Assembly (NCBI GenBank): GCA_002682825.1
Contig: NOKP01000015.1
Coordinates: 620,001-684,000 of the forward strand
Source of the DNA: Neonectria sp. B-13
Lineage: Eukaryota; Ascomycota; Sordariomycetes; Hypocreales; Nectriaceae
Reading direction: 5' to 3'
DNA length: 64,000 nt
This document shows, piece by piece, positions 11,394 through 22,162 of the stretch. The notes below the pieces were generated by a model. That model was not told the origin of the DNA, searched no databases, and saw only the letters and a program-made list of their open reading frames with translations. Position numbers and translations under genes: made by a program. Numbering within the stretch: position 1 is the stretch's first letter; every line of letters begins with the position of its first letter.

Positions 11394-13402
11394 TCAACGG
11401 CCCTTTCCAGTCACAGAGTCCACCGCGAGAGCCTCAATTCGGCCAGCGTAGAGGCTCATCAGATGACACACGGGATCGCCCCATATCACACTACGCAGCT
11501 GCTCCTCCTGGCAGGTCGCAGCGACGACGCCCTCGTTGAGGCGCTCCGAGACCGTCTTGCGGTCCTTGGGCCGGGCCTTGACGTCGCCGGACCTGAGGAC
11601 GATGAGCCGGCCGGCGTTGCTGAGCGTGCATGGCGGGACATTCCACCGGGGCTTTTCAGGGCTTGATTCGGATCGCGGGCGGGATTTCGACGCCGGCGCC
11701 GACTTGGACCGGGATTTTCGGCTGTCGGATGAGCTCTTCCTGCCTCTCTGGTCCTTGTTCTTGGTCAAGGAGAGTGGCAGTGGAGAAGTTAGGAGCTCGA
11801 TCAGACTCTTGACGTATGCCTTGTCGGCGCGGACTACAGGATCGCCCTCGTTGACGAAGCTCAAGAACAGGCTATTTTTCAGGTGCGGTTGGTTCGGCTT
11901 GGTCAGCGGCAGCAAGCTCACTGGAGGCGTTCCAAAGGTTACGCAATGGATGCGCTTGAAACGACCCGTAAGGATGTTGAGCTCGCTCTCAGCCTCCTTG
12001 GTCTCCGCAAGCATGTGCGAGTACAAAAGCGCCGCCACCGCGCCGCCAGCCGAGTGCCCTGTGATCAACAGGCTGTACTTGGACCGGGACGGGTCTTCTC
12101 GTAGTAGCTGTCGTAGGCGTGCGGCCACGGGCCGAACCATCTTCTTGGCCACGGACAGGAAGCCGGCGTGGCAGAGGTTGCCCGGGTCGTCGAGGAAGCT
12201 GAGAGGGCTGACGGGGGCAGTGTTGAGGTTGACGGCCCAGTCCATGAACGAGGCGGTGCCGCGGATGGCGAAGACAATGGTGTTCATGTGGTCCATTGGA
12301 ACCGACTTGATGCACATGGCCTTGGTGCCTGTAAGCCAGTCGCCCGAGACGTGGGCGTCGAGCTCGGCGCCGGTGGGCCTTTCGTAGACGCGCTGCGAGT
12401 ACCGAGCGGCGAGGGTAAGGATTGGCCAGGTCGAGTGGTAGCTGTTATCAAGTCAGGATGGTTGCTCGAAAGGCAAAAGCAGACGGAGCAGGTTGAGAAG
12501 GGCAGAACGTACAGGGCCAGCCCGGGGAGGTCCCGCGGAAGCTTGGAATTGGCGTAGAACTCGACCTTGGAGAAGTAGTTGCCGGACACAACGCAAGTCG
12601 CGACTTGAGAGGATTGCGACTTTTTCGGCTTCACGGACTTCTTGGGCTTCGAGTTGAAGGCTCGGTCCTGAGTCAGAGGCGGGCTGCTGCCCGGAGAGGA
12701 CTGCGGCTCGGGCTCGGGGCCGGAATGGCAGTTGAAGAGGTCGTTCTCGTTGCCGTGGCACATCTCGGTGTCGATGAGGGTCATGACGTTGTTGAAGCGG
12801 CTGTAGACCTGGTCGTACTTGGCGGCGGTGGAGGTGGCGAGCTGGTTGCAGCCGTGCCAGACGGAGAGGCCGTCGTCGTAGAGCTGCGGGATGGCGGGGA
12901 CCATGTCCTTGGTGAGGTTGACCATGGAGCCGGTGAAGCGCCCGAGGGAGGAGTGGTGGTGTTGTTCTTGCTGCTGGTAGGGATGGTGCTGTGGAGGAGG
13001 CTGGAGGGATTGATTGGATGGAGGAGAGTGGTGTAGTTGTTGTTGCGGTTGCGGTTGTTGGTGTTGGTGTTGTCCTCCTCCCAAGTAGTAGTGCTGATGG
13101 TTCACGATAACCGGCTGATAAGTCGGGACCGGGGGAGTCCATCCCGAAGGCGCAGGTAGATAGCCAGCAGGCTGGAAGTGAGGTTGCGATTGAGCTCCAT
13201 ATTGATGGCCGTACGGAAGATTAGGGCGCGGCAGTGGTCTTTGCTGTGGCAGCTGGTGTTGTTGTTGTTGTTGCGGCGGCGGTTGTGGACGGGCAGCGTA
13301 GACGTTCGGAGGAGCAGCAAAGGGCGGTTTCTGAGCGACCTGCTGCGGCTTGGACTGAGAAGAGGACGTCTTCTTGGTCTTTTTCTTGGAGAACCAGCCC
13401 AT
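11394..13402 (-). CDS. class 3 (Rhizopus-type) lipase with long Q/H/P-rich N-terminus
   Basis: Predicted 645 aa in two exons, 13402-12513 and 12441-11394, with a 71-bp intron (GTACGT to AACAG) that restores the ALYHSTWPIL reading. The start is MGWFSKKKTKK; there is no signal peptide, so the enzyme is probably intracellular. Residues 15-190 are low complexity, rich in Gln, His and Pro. The catalytic domain in the C-terminal half has the nucleophile elbow GHSAGG (Ser about 427), a candidate Asp in FVNEGDPVV (about 497) and His in DPVCHLMSL (about 623), matching the lipase_3 triad. Between Asp and His is an insert rich in Lys, Ser and Arg. It should hydrolyse acylglycerols or related esters. It diverges from the MDR reductase gene and converges on the col-26-like gene. 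Confidence 0.9.
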
Positions 13403-13813
13403 GGTCGGCGTCGCGTCGTGGCGGGGCTGAGTGAGGTATGTACGAATACTATGGCCTCGCGGCTGTGGTGTTGCGGCACGACATTCACGTGTATCTGTTC
13501 CAGCAAAACACGTGGGCACGCAACGGTGGATAGAAGAGAGAGAGAAAGCGAAGCAAAGCAGAGCACATCAGTCACGACAGGAAAACGATGGGCGACAATC
13601 GCACATGACAAGAATGAGACTGGCTATGGGATGCGTTCGGACGAGGCTAAGACGGCGGGGGGCTTTGCTGCACTAACAGGACAAGGGCTGAAAGTCGAGA
13701 TATTTTTGGAACTGTCCGCCCCGGTCGATCTTAGTCGTTCACTCACTCGCTCACTCAAGCCTCAGGCGTTCTCACAAAGGCTTCGAAAACCACCAATTGC
13801 TATCGACGGGACT

Positions 13814-13839
13814 TGCACTCTGCACTCTGCACTCTGCAC
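13814..13839. repeat. TGCACTC tandem repeat, about 3.7 copies
   Basis: Seven-base units tgcactc run head to tail three times, then a partial unit. They lie about 410 bases upstream of the lipase start on its leader side. This is a simple repeat with no known role here. Confidence 0.8.
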
Positions 13840-15028
13840 CTCCTTCTAGCGCCTTGCACCGTCTCCTCCCAAAACCCTCAACCCCCTCCAAGCAGCCATC
13901 TATCGCCATCCATCCTCGAGTCTTCTCTGTCCCCTCCAGTGGCGCTGCGCCGTCCGTCCCCGGTGGGTTGCAGCGGCGCGGACGGCCCCCTGTCAGCACT
14001 GCCCTTCAGTGCCGTGATTCGCCCGTGTCCGTTGCGCCGGCGCGGTGCCAAGCAGCGAATTGGCATGCGGAATCGCTCGGCTGGGACATGGATGCTTGCT
14101 GGTTCAGGTCCCGCAGCCTGCACAACGAGTGCCTGTTTGGCTCAAGGAGAGCGCTGGTGTGGGGAAGACGGAGCCTGGAGCCGAGGAACGGTTCGAGTCA
14201 TCCAGTCAACTCGCTCTGGTGAGTTTTTGACGCCGTTGTTGACTGATCTGATCATGCATGCGGCTGGAGAGAGTCAATGCTTGTTTGGATTGGCCGGAAA
14301 ACGGTGATAAGGCAACTGCCGACTGCATCAGTGAGAGAAGAGACACTCCTTCATGGGCGTTCCATCTAGACAAGATGGGCGATAATACCACACCAGGATA
14401 ACGTTGACAGTGGCCATCGAGAAGACTAAGCCACCCACTGCCCAAGGTGGCTAATCGCCTTGTCACCGCCAAGCCACACTCTCACACAACCCTCAACGTC
14501 ATTCTGTGTCTATCCTAAACACCAAAGCGTCACGCGTATCCGTAAAGGCCAGGCATCGCAAACTGACTTCATTTCCCTCGTGACATATCACATGACACTC
14601 TTAGCCGGGATGGAGACGGACAACTCACTTTCCCGTAGCCGGCTTTGTGTCATGCCGGATGAATGCAGTCTCGGACTTAACTGCTTCATCTCCATCAACC
14701 CAATCTCGAAATCATCCCTTCCTCGTCCCCGGACCCGTGACTCCACTCCATCCCGGGCGCTATCCCCCTTTCAGGCCACGAGCTCAATTGCACTAACCTC
14801 AATTCGTATTCTCGCAACTCCTCCGACGCCGAGCTTCACGAGGGCACCGCTTCCTCCACGACATGGACTTGGAACTTGCCAGCCCGTTGTGCGCTCGTCG
14901 TCATTGCCATGCCATTGAACGGAGATGGCTTCTTAACTCCGTTACCTGAGTCGGGCAAGGGGTGAAGATACCACCCGATGGTGAAGGCCGTGGCCGGTCA
15001 AGGCTCGACTGGGACGGGCATGTTCGTG

Positions 15029-15036
15029 TATAAAAG
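15029..15036 (+). promoter_or_regulatory. TATA box of the MDR reductase gene
   Basis: A strong TATAAAAG lies 158 bases before the start codon. It is followed by an A/C-rich leader (about 15060-15190) with CAA and CTCAC motifs common in fungal 5' leaders. A clear TATA box often accompanies inducible genes. Confidence 0.7.
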
Positions 15037-15193
15037 GGCCTTCCATTAGCTGTGTTAATGGCCAAACTCGATTCAACTCACATAGAGCCACTCTCAACTA
15101 AACAGTTTACTCGAGAATCAAGACTCAAAAGACGAGACTCGAGAAAGAGGTCCAAGATTTGAAAGCCTACACACCTTCTACTCATCCTCCATC

Positions 15194-16330
15194 ATGGCTC
15201 TCCCAACTACCATGAAAGGCCTCGTCCTCTACGAAGACAACACCATCAAGCTCGACACCGCCCTGCCCGTCCCCTCGCCCACCTACGGTTCCACCATCGT
15301 CCGCGTCCTCGCCACCATGGCCAACCCCAACCTCGTGCACCTCCTCCGCGGCGACGCCGCCTCCCACGCCTTCACCCAGCCCCGGCCGCTCGTCCCCGGC
15401 GGCTACTTCATCGGCCGCATCGCCGCCGTGGGCCCCGACGCCACCGTCCTCGCCGAGGGCCAGCTCGTCATGGTCGACAACTTCGTCCGTGCTCGCGACG
15501 ACCCCTCCGTCCAGATCCTCTGGAGCTTCCATGACGGGAGCGTCCCCGAGACGAAGAAGCTCCATCTTGCCTGGCGCAATGGGTCCTATGCTGAGTATGT
15601 CCGCGCGCCGCTGGAGAATACATACGCCCTCGATGAGAAGCGTCTGTGCGGTCCCGTGAGCGATGGAGGCCTGGGGTACTCTATCAACGATATTACCCAC
15701 CTCACCGCCCTGACCGTGCCGTACGGCGGCTTCCGCAGCGTCAACCTCCAGGCCGGCGAGACCGTCGTCGTCTCCCCAGCCACGGGCCTCTTCTCCGGCT
15801 CCGCCATCGCCGTTGCGCTCGCCATGGGCGCGAACGTCATCGCCGTCTCCCGTTCCGAGGCGGGCCTAGCCAAGATCAAGGCCACCTTCCCCTCCGTTAG
15901 CACCGTGCAGTTCAGCGGCGACGACGAGGCCGACACGGCAGCTATCACGGCCGCCGCGGGGACACACGCCCCGGACGTCTTCCTGGACCTCTCGCCGCCG
16001 GCCGCCACGGGGTCATCAGGCGTAACGGCGTGTATAATGGCGGTGCGGCCGTACGGGCGCATCGTGCTGATGGGCGCGCGCGGCGACGCCAGCATTCCCG
16101 TGCCGTGGCCGGTGGTGGTGTTCCGCAGCCTGACGATCAAGGGCGGCTTCATGTACGAGCGCGACGATGTTCGGCAGGTCATCCGGTTGCTGGAGGGAGG
16201 TCAGATTAAGCTGGGCAAGGAGAATGGGTACGAAATCGCGGGGACGTTTAAATTGGAGGACTGGGATGAGTGTGCTGAGGCGGCTGTTGAGCATACGTCC
16301 TTTGGCAAGATTGTTCTTCTGGCTCCCTAA
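15194..16330 (+). CDS. medium-chain dehydrogenase/reductase (zinc-independent type, quinone oxidoreductase-like)
   Basis: A single exon of 378 aa beginning MALPTTMKGLVLYE. The GroES-like N-terminal half contains PRPLVPGGYFIGRIAAVGPD, the usual MDR substrate-domain motif. The Rossmann half has ETVVVSPATGLFSGSAIAVA, where a TG-x-x-SG turn replaces the classical GxGxxG, then NVIAVSRSEAGL and GRIVLMGARGD. No cluster of four structural-zinc cysteines is present, so this is likely the zinc-free NAD(P)H-dependent branch that reduces enones, quinones or similar carbonyls. The same fold acts as trans-enoyl reductase in secondary metabolism, but no synthase gene is nearby. The strong TATA box suggests regulated expression. 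The substrate cannot be told. Confidence 0.85.
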   Translation: MALPTTMKGLVLYEDNTIKLDTALPVPSPTYGSTIVRVLATMANPNLVHLLRGDAASHAFTQPRPLVPGGYFIGRIAAVGPDATVLAEGQLVMVDNFVRARDDPSVQILWSFHDGSVPETKKLHLAWRNGSYAEYVRAPLENTYALDEKRLCGPVSDGGLGYSINDITHLTALTVPYGGFRSVNLQAGETVVVSPATGLFSGSAIAVALAMGANVIAVSRSEAGLAKIKATFPSVSTVQFSGDDEADTAAITAAAGTHAPDVFLDLSPPAATGSSGVTACIMAVRPYGRIVLMGARGDASIPVPWPVVVFRSLTIKGGFMYERDDVRQVIRLLEGGQIKLGKENGYEIAGTFKLEDWDECAEAAVEHTSFGKIVLLAP

Positions 16331-16825
16331 GTGCCGACTACTGGTTCGGGAAGCAAGTGAGGATGAGTTTAATATTGTAGACAGATCTGTTGGACTTACT
16401 AAAGCAGTAAAATGTGATAGTTAGACATTGTCATACAGTAATCCAACCGAGTCTTGATGCAAAGTGTTTCAAAGTGTATAATACGACGAGTTGATCGTAA
16501 AGCATGTTTCCGTGGTCTTATCTAAATCCCAACAATTATTGCTATTATCGCAGCCCCCTACATACTTTTCTCTTGCCCCATTAAGGGAAACATATTTATG
16601 CTAGGTCTATAAGTACCCTAAACATATCTCTAATAGGCCTAAGGTCTTGGTGCCTAGCATGTCTATGTACACCTTTTAAGTACAGCCGCCAAAGGGGGGT
16701 TGTGTTGATAGCATTACTATTCCTTGACTATATGAACCGGTCACTACGCATTCAACGCCCGCTAAATATCTGCAAATCCAACAAATACCATGTTTGACCC
16801 ATCGAAAATCCAACCGATTATCGAA
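16331..16825. other. AT-rich intergenic stretch between convergent genes, with small inverted repeat
   Basis: About 495 bases between the stops of the MDR gene and the HET gene. It is visibly richer in A and T than either gene and carries many CTA and TAG words. A perfect 8-base inverted repeat, ATGCTAGG at 16598-16605 and CCTAGCAT at 16653-16660, encloses 47 bases. The words tctataagtac and tctatgtac also occur on the two sides. It could be a shared 3' processing region or a worn transposon fragment. Confidence 0.4.
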
Positions 16826-18995
16826 TTAGCTCCGAAGACGAGGTGAACGAAAGGCAGGGCTCCGAGTAACATTGGTCACACTGGCCTGCTTTTCTCTTGC
16901 CTTGATGTTAGTTGTCAACTCATAAAGTGTGCGGCCCAGTCCCTCCGTGCGACCAATTGTGGCTGTCAAGTCCACCACAAAGCGGGAGTCTTCCATGATA
17001 TTTGGCATTTCATCTTCGTCCCAGCCTGGGCCGAAATTTCTTGGAAACAAAGTCTTTGAGCCCCCTGGCTGTTCAATTACGAGTGCCTCGTAATACTTGC
17101 AGCCGAGTTGGTTGCGATATGGTTCCATGAGGTACTGGATCTCGTCCGAGTAAGGGGTATGCGAAGGCCCGTTTGGAAGCAGCGAGGTAAAATCTGTCGC
17201 ATCAAGAAGCGCGTTCGCGTCAAAAACACGACACCAGAGTCCCTCACTGAGTCTACCCTCCTGGTCATATTCACGTTGAGTGCCCCACGTAATCGCAATA
17301 GACACCCGGTGCTGCAACGTTTGACCAACCATGTCAAATCCGATGCTTAGGAAGTGAACACCGCCAAAGAGTCGGCTAGCAGCGTGCTCGCATTGCCTGA
17401 ACCTCCATGGGGCCCAGTTTTGGGGATTGCACTCCGAATACCGATTAGAAGGTGGGAAACTTTGCCCGATATGGCCGTTAATCGGGGCCTTGCTGTCCGT
17501 GTTGACCACGAGATAAAGAGGGCCATCTGCAGGTACAAGGCCCGTAACCTCTCGTTGAGTTTTCACGGCGCGCAAGGGGGTTGCTTTGAGGAGAATTCCC
17601 ACGTTTGTCTTGCGGGCCTCATCGAGGGATATTTCGACTACACATAACCTTGTTATCTGAGACTACCGAGACATGAAATTGAGATGACTTACTCCGTAAA
17701 ACACCGGTTTCTCTTTCTAGTAAATGACCTTCCCAGGAAAAGTGAAATGTGATACGGGTAAGCCTTGGATTTACTCGTGCAGTGATATGACTGTAGACTC
17801 GACGATATATGCCAGGTACCCCCATGTACTGGAGGAAAATCGCAGGACGAACCAGATAGTCATCGTCCAAGAATAAATCGAGGATGCCAAGCCAAAGATG
17901 CTCATCTTCGGTTGTCTTGGGGTATGATGTGACTTCGCAGGGACAAATCCAGATATTTGCTCTCAAAACAGTATCTTTAATCTCAATAGGCACAACGCTG
18001 CCATCCGAGTCGGCTTCATACGAGGGACCGATAAGTCCAAGAACCGGCTGTCTAGCAATGGGCATCGGGCCCTCGAAATTATTCTCACTAGGGGCCAAAC
18101 AACCCTTGACATGCTCCGAGGAAACCTTCAGATGAGTCCGCCATAGGAGGATAGATTGGTCTCTGGACTGTCTTGTGATTGCATGTTGGAGCCGTATGAA
18201 TGCTTTGTCACCCTCACCGTAAAGTAATGGCATGTTGACGTTGAACAAACCAAGAAGGCAGTAAGCAGCATCTTCTTTTCGGGTGGTGGTTCGACTCGAC
18301 GCCCAACTCATTTTGATGGACGCGGCAAATGTGTCCAAGGTTTGGGGAAGCATGTCCCGTCTGTCGCAGCCCATGCACAAGCCATCACGAATGAGGGAGT
18401 CTCGCATGACCCGTACCCGTGAACAAGAACATCGGTCTTCGGAAAATACCTGGGGTCGGATGTTCGTCCGGCGGCAGAGGTGAACCAGCAGGTTACCGTC
18501 TCTCGAACCGAGCCGGTTCCAATCTTTGTCAAAGAATTCCACTCTTCGGGGAGCAATCAACTCCTGGAGAGTCCATCCTCGTGTAAACCACCGGCAATTG
18601 GAGAAGTCCTCTAGTTGGGAATCAATATCGAATGGTAAATCAGATGGATGCTGTACTTTGAAATCGTCGAGAAAGGCATAGCACAAAGATGACTGCATGT
18701 ACCACTTGAACATGGAATTGATGGCCTCGGATAGCTCTGCGCTGCTGCTCTTGTTGATACAGCAGGTGTCAATCCAGATGTAGTCGAATCCATCGCGCCG
18801 CGCTTGGCGGCAGCTCCATTTTACTTTGGCGAAGGCGGGTTTTCGCTTCAACTCAGCGAGAGTCTTCTCCTTGAGGTCCTCGAAGAGAACTTCAGGCTTC
18901 TCCCAGGTGTGTGACAAGATCGCATAAGGTGGAGTTTCTGCCTCGGCGCCTAGGAAGCTTTTGAGCTGGAAGGTCTTGGTGTCTAGCAGTCGCAT
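16826..18995 (-). CDS. HET-domain protein (heterokaryon-incompatibility family)
   Basis: Predicted 704 aa in two exons, 18995-17693 and 17637-16826, with a 55-bp intron (GTAAGT to GTGTAG). The N-terminal HET domain has all its blocks: YAILSHTW at 24-31, YIWIDTCCI at 72-80, RGWTLQELIAPR at 139-150, and EDAAYCLLGLFNVNMPLLYG ending at 260. HET proteins act in the cytosol and can trigger cell death after fusion of unlike hyphae; the domain is distantly TIR-like. Between blocks, CxC-x15-CxxC (Cys 189, 191, 207, 210) is an extra possible zinc-binding insert. The C-terminal 430 residues show no NACHT, WD40 or ankyrin repeats and I cannot assign them. Whether this gene controls compatibility is unknown; genomes carry dozens of such genes. 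Confidence 0.92.
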
Positions 18996-19054
18996 TCTGG
19001 AGGGTGCTGAGTAAGTGATGAGACGAAATTTCGAGTAACAAGATGTCCCTTCGA

Positions 19055-19080
19055 AGATTCAGTTCAAAGATTCAGTTCAA
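19055..19080. repeat. 13-base direct repeat, two copies, upstream of the HET gene
   Basis: The unit aagattcagttca is repeated head to tail 60 to 85 bases upstream of the HET start codon, within the likely leader. It is followed by aaagacgagattcgagag, a looser third echo. A role is not apparent. Confidence 0.7.
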
Positions 19081-19900
19081 AGACGAGATTCGAGAGAAAA
19101 GAATGAAGACGGGCGGAAGGCTTGAGAGTGAGCGGAGAGAAACCTCAGGCGAAATATTGAAGCTGAGTGAGACTTGCAGCGAGGCTTGCAGGGGCAACCA
19201 ACCAGGCGACCAACCAGGCATTCTGCTGGACAGCAGTCTTATGAGGTGACTAAAGACAACCTCGGAATTCGGTGGGCAGTCTGACATTGTCCTCGTTGGG
19301 AGGGAGTTGTCAACCCCCGCAAATGGGTGGAGGTGACTGCATGGCAAAGAGTTGGTGTGAAACTTGGCAATCGTCGTAGCAAATGATGTTATTTCAGAAG
19401 GTTTCAAGTCAAAGGCGTAAGAATAAAAAGATACAGTCGAATACGAAGCAGGAGCCTTGGCGGCAAGTTAGGTCGTCTGTAGTAGTAGGCATTTGACAGG
19501 GCCGACGAAAGGCACCTGTAACGGAGGCGGGGGTTACTGTCCCTGTTCCATAAAGATGTCCTTCCTTATGGTTCATTATGAACAAACGCATATTTTAGCC
19601 GATGAGGCACATTGCCTTGGGGTACGGAGAACCCTCACTTGTCTTTGCTCCCTGAAACACACCTCTTGCTCTGCATTGTCCTTCGCTACGCACGTACCGA
19701 AGCTGACGACTTCAATCCTACGGGGTCGACAACCATCGAGTACGAGGCTCACAAAACTCCCAAGAAAGCAGGGGAGACCCGGGAAATCAAGATCCTTGTG
19801 TGATTCTAGATGAAATAAGGGTGAGACGCAGGGCCAGGGTATGCGGAACTCGGTCGATCCATCGCTTGCGTGGTCAGCACTCAGCGCCAATGCGACATGG

Positions 19901-19924
19901 ATGCGATGCGATGCGATGCGATGC
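19901..19924. repeat. ATGCG pentanucleotide microsatellite
   Basis: Four full ATGCG units and a partial fifth, preceded by a related gcgacatgg. It lies 208 bases before the DHA2 transporter start. Confidence 0.8.
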
Positions 19925-20131
19925 TGAATCCGATCGCATTCACAAACAGGCTCCACGTTCACGGGTCGCGTGATCAAGACCTCACATAAGACCCGTCCAA
20001 GCCGCCAGCATTTTCGAGGACCGCTTTCAGTTCTTTGTTTGTTTTAGTCTTGTCGTTTGCCAAGAACTCCATTTTCTGGTGCTTTCGCTGAATCTCTTGC
20101 CAAACTGCGAATCAGCCAGTTTTGAGCTGCC

Positions 20132-22162
20132 ATGTCGCAAACAACGGTCGAGGTCGCTAGCCCGGCATCTCAAGAATCGTCAGAGAACAACATCACATCG
20201 TCGGATCATGCAGATGAACTTGTTTTCCCAAGAGCACATATTCAGACTCAATCTCAGAGCCCTGAAGTTCAAAGTGGGAACAGCACCATCAACCATGCCG
20301 CCGCGGACACAACGCACGACGACCCCGTCCCATCGCCACCTGGCACAAAGAGATCCATGGCACAAACTGCCACTATCATGACTTCACTCTGCGCCTGTGT
20401 ATTCCTTTCCGCCCTCGAAATCACCATCGTTTCCACCGCTCTTCCCACCATTGCCGCCCACTTCGCGTCCGACTCGGGCTACACCTGGATCGGCACCTCG
20501 TATGTCTTAGCACACACAGCCAGCACGCCGTCCTGGGGCAAATTCTCGGATATCTGGGGTCGAAAGCCCATTCTGCTGATAGCGAACGCAATATTCTTTG
20601 CGGGAAGCCTTATCTGTGCCCTGGTCGATAACCTTGCCGCTTTCATCGCCGGGAGGGCGGTTCAAGGGCTCGGCGCCGCCGGGATGGGAACCATGGTCAA
20701 CATTTTAATTGGCGACATGTTCTCGCAGAGAGACCGCGGGCTTTATTATGGACTGACGTCCATTGTATGGGCCGTGGCGTCTGGGATTGGGCCAGTGCTG
20801 GGTGGTGCGTTGACAGACGAAGCAAGGTGAGTTCTGGCGAAACCAGTTTCTTGGTGACACTCGCTCATCCGTGACACAGCTGGAGGTGGTGTTTTTGGAT
20901 AAATCGTACGTACTCCTCTCCACAAGACGAAGCCAGTCCACTAACCTTGATTCCGAACAGTGCCGATTACTGCAGTCGTTTTTCTCGTCCTTATCTTCAC
21001 ACTGAAGCTTCCTTCACCTCAGACTCCAATCTGGGCGGGCTTAAAGGCTATCGACTGGTCTGGTGGCGTTCTTGTCATCGGTGCGACCCTAATGCTACTG
21101 CTCGGGCTGTACTTGGGCGGTGTCTATGAGCCGTGGAATTCAGCACCTGTCGTCTGCCTGATCATATTCGGCATCGTTACTGGAGTCCTGTTTGTGCTCA
21201 ATGAGTGGAAAGTGGCAGAGCATCCTGTGATCCCAGTCCACCTCTTCCGCTCCTGGTCTTCAGCTGCAGCATATGGTGTCTGCTTCTTCCACGCCTTTGT
21301 CTTCATGGGAGTTGCGTACTACCTACCGCTGTACTTTCAAGCCGTGCTTTTGGCAAGCCCTCTTCGTTCTGGAACTTACTTACTGCCGTTCATTCTATCA
21401 ATCACCATCACAGCTGCGGTAACTGGGGCTTATATTCAGCTGACAGGCAGGTATCTGCCGGCCGTTCACTTTGGCCTGATCATCATGACTCTTGGCACTG
21501 GTCTTTATATCGACATGGACTTGGATAGGAACTGGGCAAAACTGATCGCCTTTCAAATCGTCAGCGGAATTGGCGTGGGCATGAATTTCGAGGGTCCGCT
21601 TCTCGCAGTCCAGACTGTGGTTCCAACACAAGATGTTGCCGCCGCTACCACAGCCATGAGCTTCGTCAGATCTATTTCCACCGCCATCTCCGTCGTCATC
21701 GGCGGGGTGTTGTTCCAGAATGAGATCAAGGGCAAGCAACAGATACTTGTCGAGGGATTGGGTCATGAAATGGCAAAGCTGTTTGATGGAGCGAGTGCAT
21801 CGGCACATGTGGATATCATCAAGACACTTCCGCCAGACGCGCAACTCATCGTCAGAAAGGCGTTCTTCCAGTCTCTCGACAAGATGTGGATCATGGTCAG
21901 TTACCAATTCCCTCGGCGAATTTGTTGTGCTGATGCTAATACTTTGCAGTACACGGCATTTTCGGGTGTCGGCCTCTTTCTCGGCTTCTTCATCAGAGCA
22001 CACCATCTGAGCAAAGATCATGAAGCTGCGAGACTCGGCTTGGACAATATAGATGGCGGGTCAGCCGAGAATGGCGTCGTCGCGACTGGTTCAAACGCGC
22101 AGGACCATCAATTGGAGGAATTGGCTGAAACCCACAGCACGTTGCGACAGAGGGTCTCGTAG
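20132..22162 (+). CDS. MFS multidrug/efflux transporter, DHA2 (14-segment) type
   Basis: Predicted 622 aa in four exons: 20132-20826, 20880-20905, 20961-21895 and 21950-22162. Exon 2 is only 26 bases and encodes the conserved SWRWCFWIN junction. The last intron (54 bp) would stay in frame if retained. A hydrophilic N-terminus of about 80 residues precedes the first segment (ALEITIVSTALPTIAAHF), the classic DHA start. GRKPILLIAN is motif A, and GIGPVLGGALTDE is motif C of drug:proton antiporters. About 14 hydrophobic segments follow and the tail is cytosolic. Such pumps export toxins, fungicides or the cell's own metabolites across the plasma membrane. It sits head-to-head with the HET gene and 417 bases before another, unrelated MFS gene. 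Confidence 0.93.

Larger units (their letters stand above)
13403..15193. other. divergent intergenic region, lipase and reductase promoters
   Basis: A 1.8-kb region upstream of both flanking genes. It holds a small TGCACTC tandem repeat at 13814-13839, several C/T-rich runs (13740-13930 and 14690-14790) and a TATA box for the reductase at 15029-15036. Several short open frames overlap here but none has family character or splice support. Confidence 0.45.
18996..20131. other. divergent intergenic region, HET and DHA2 transporter promoters
   Basis: About 1.1 kb upstream of both genes. It contains three short direct repeats: aagattcagttca twice at about 19055-19080, a 12-base unit built on accaaccaggc twice near 19196-19219, and a GATGC run at 19901-19924. 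No open frame in it is convincing. Confidence 0.45.

Noticed and set aside
14180..14200. A second B-box-like word, ggttcgagtcatcc
   Set aside because: It has an extra base in the consensus and no cloverleaf can be drawn around it.
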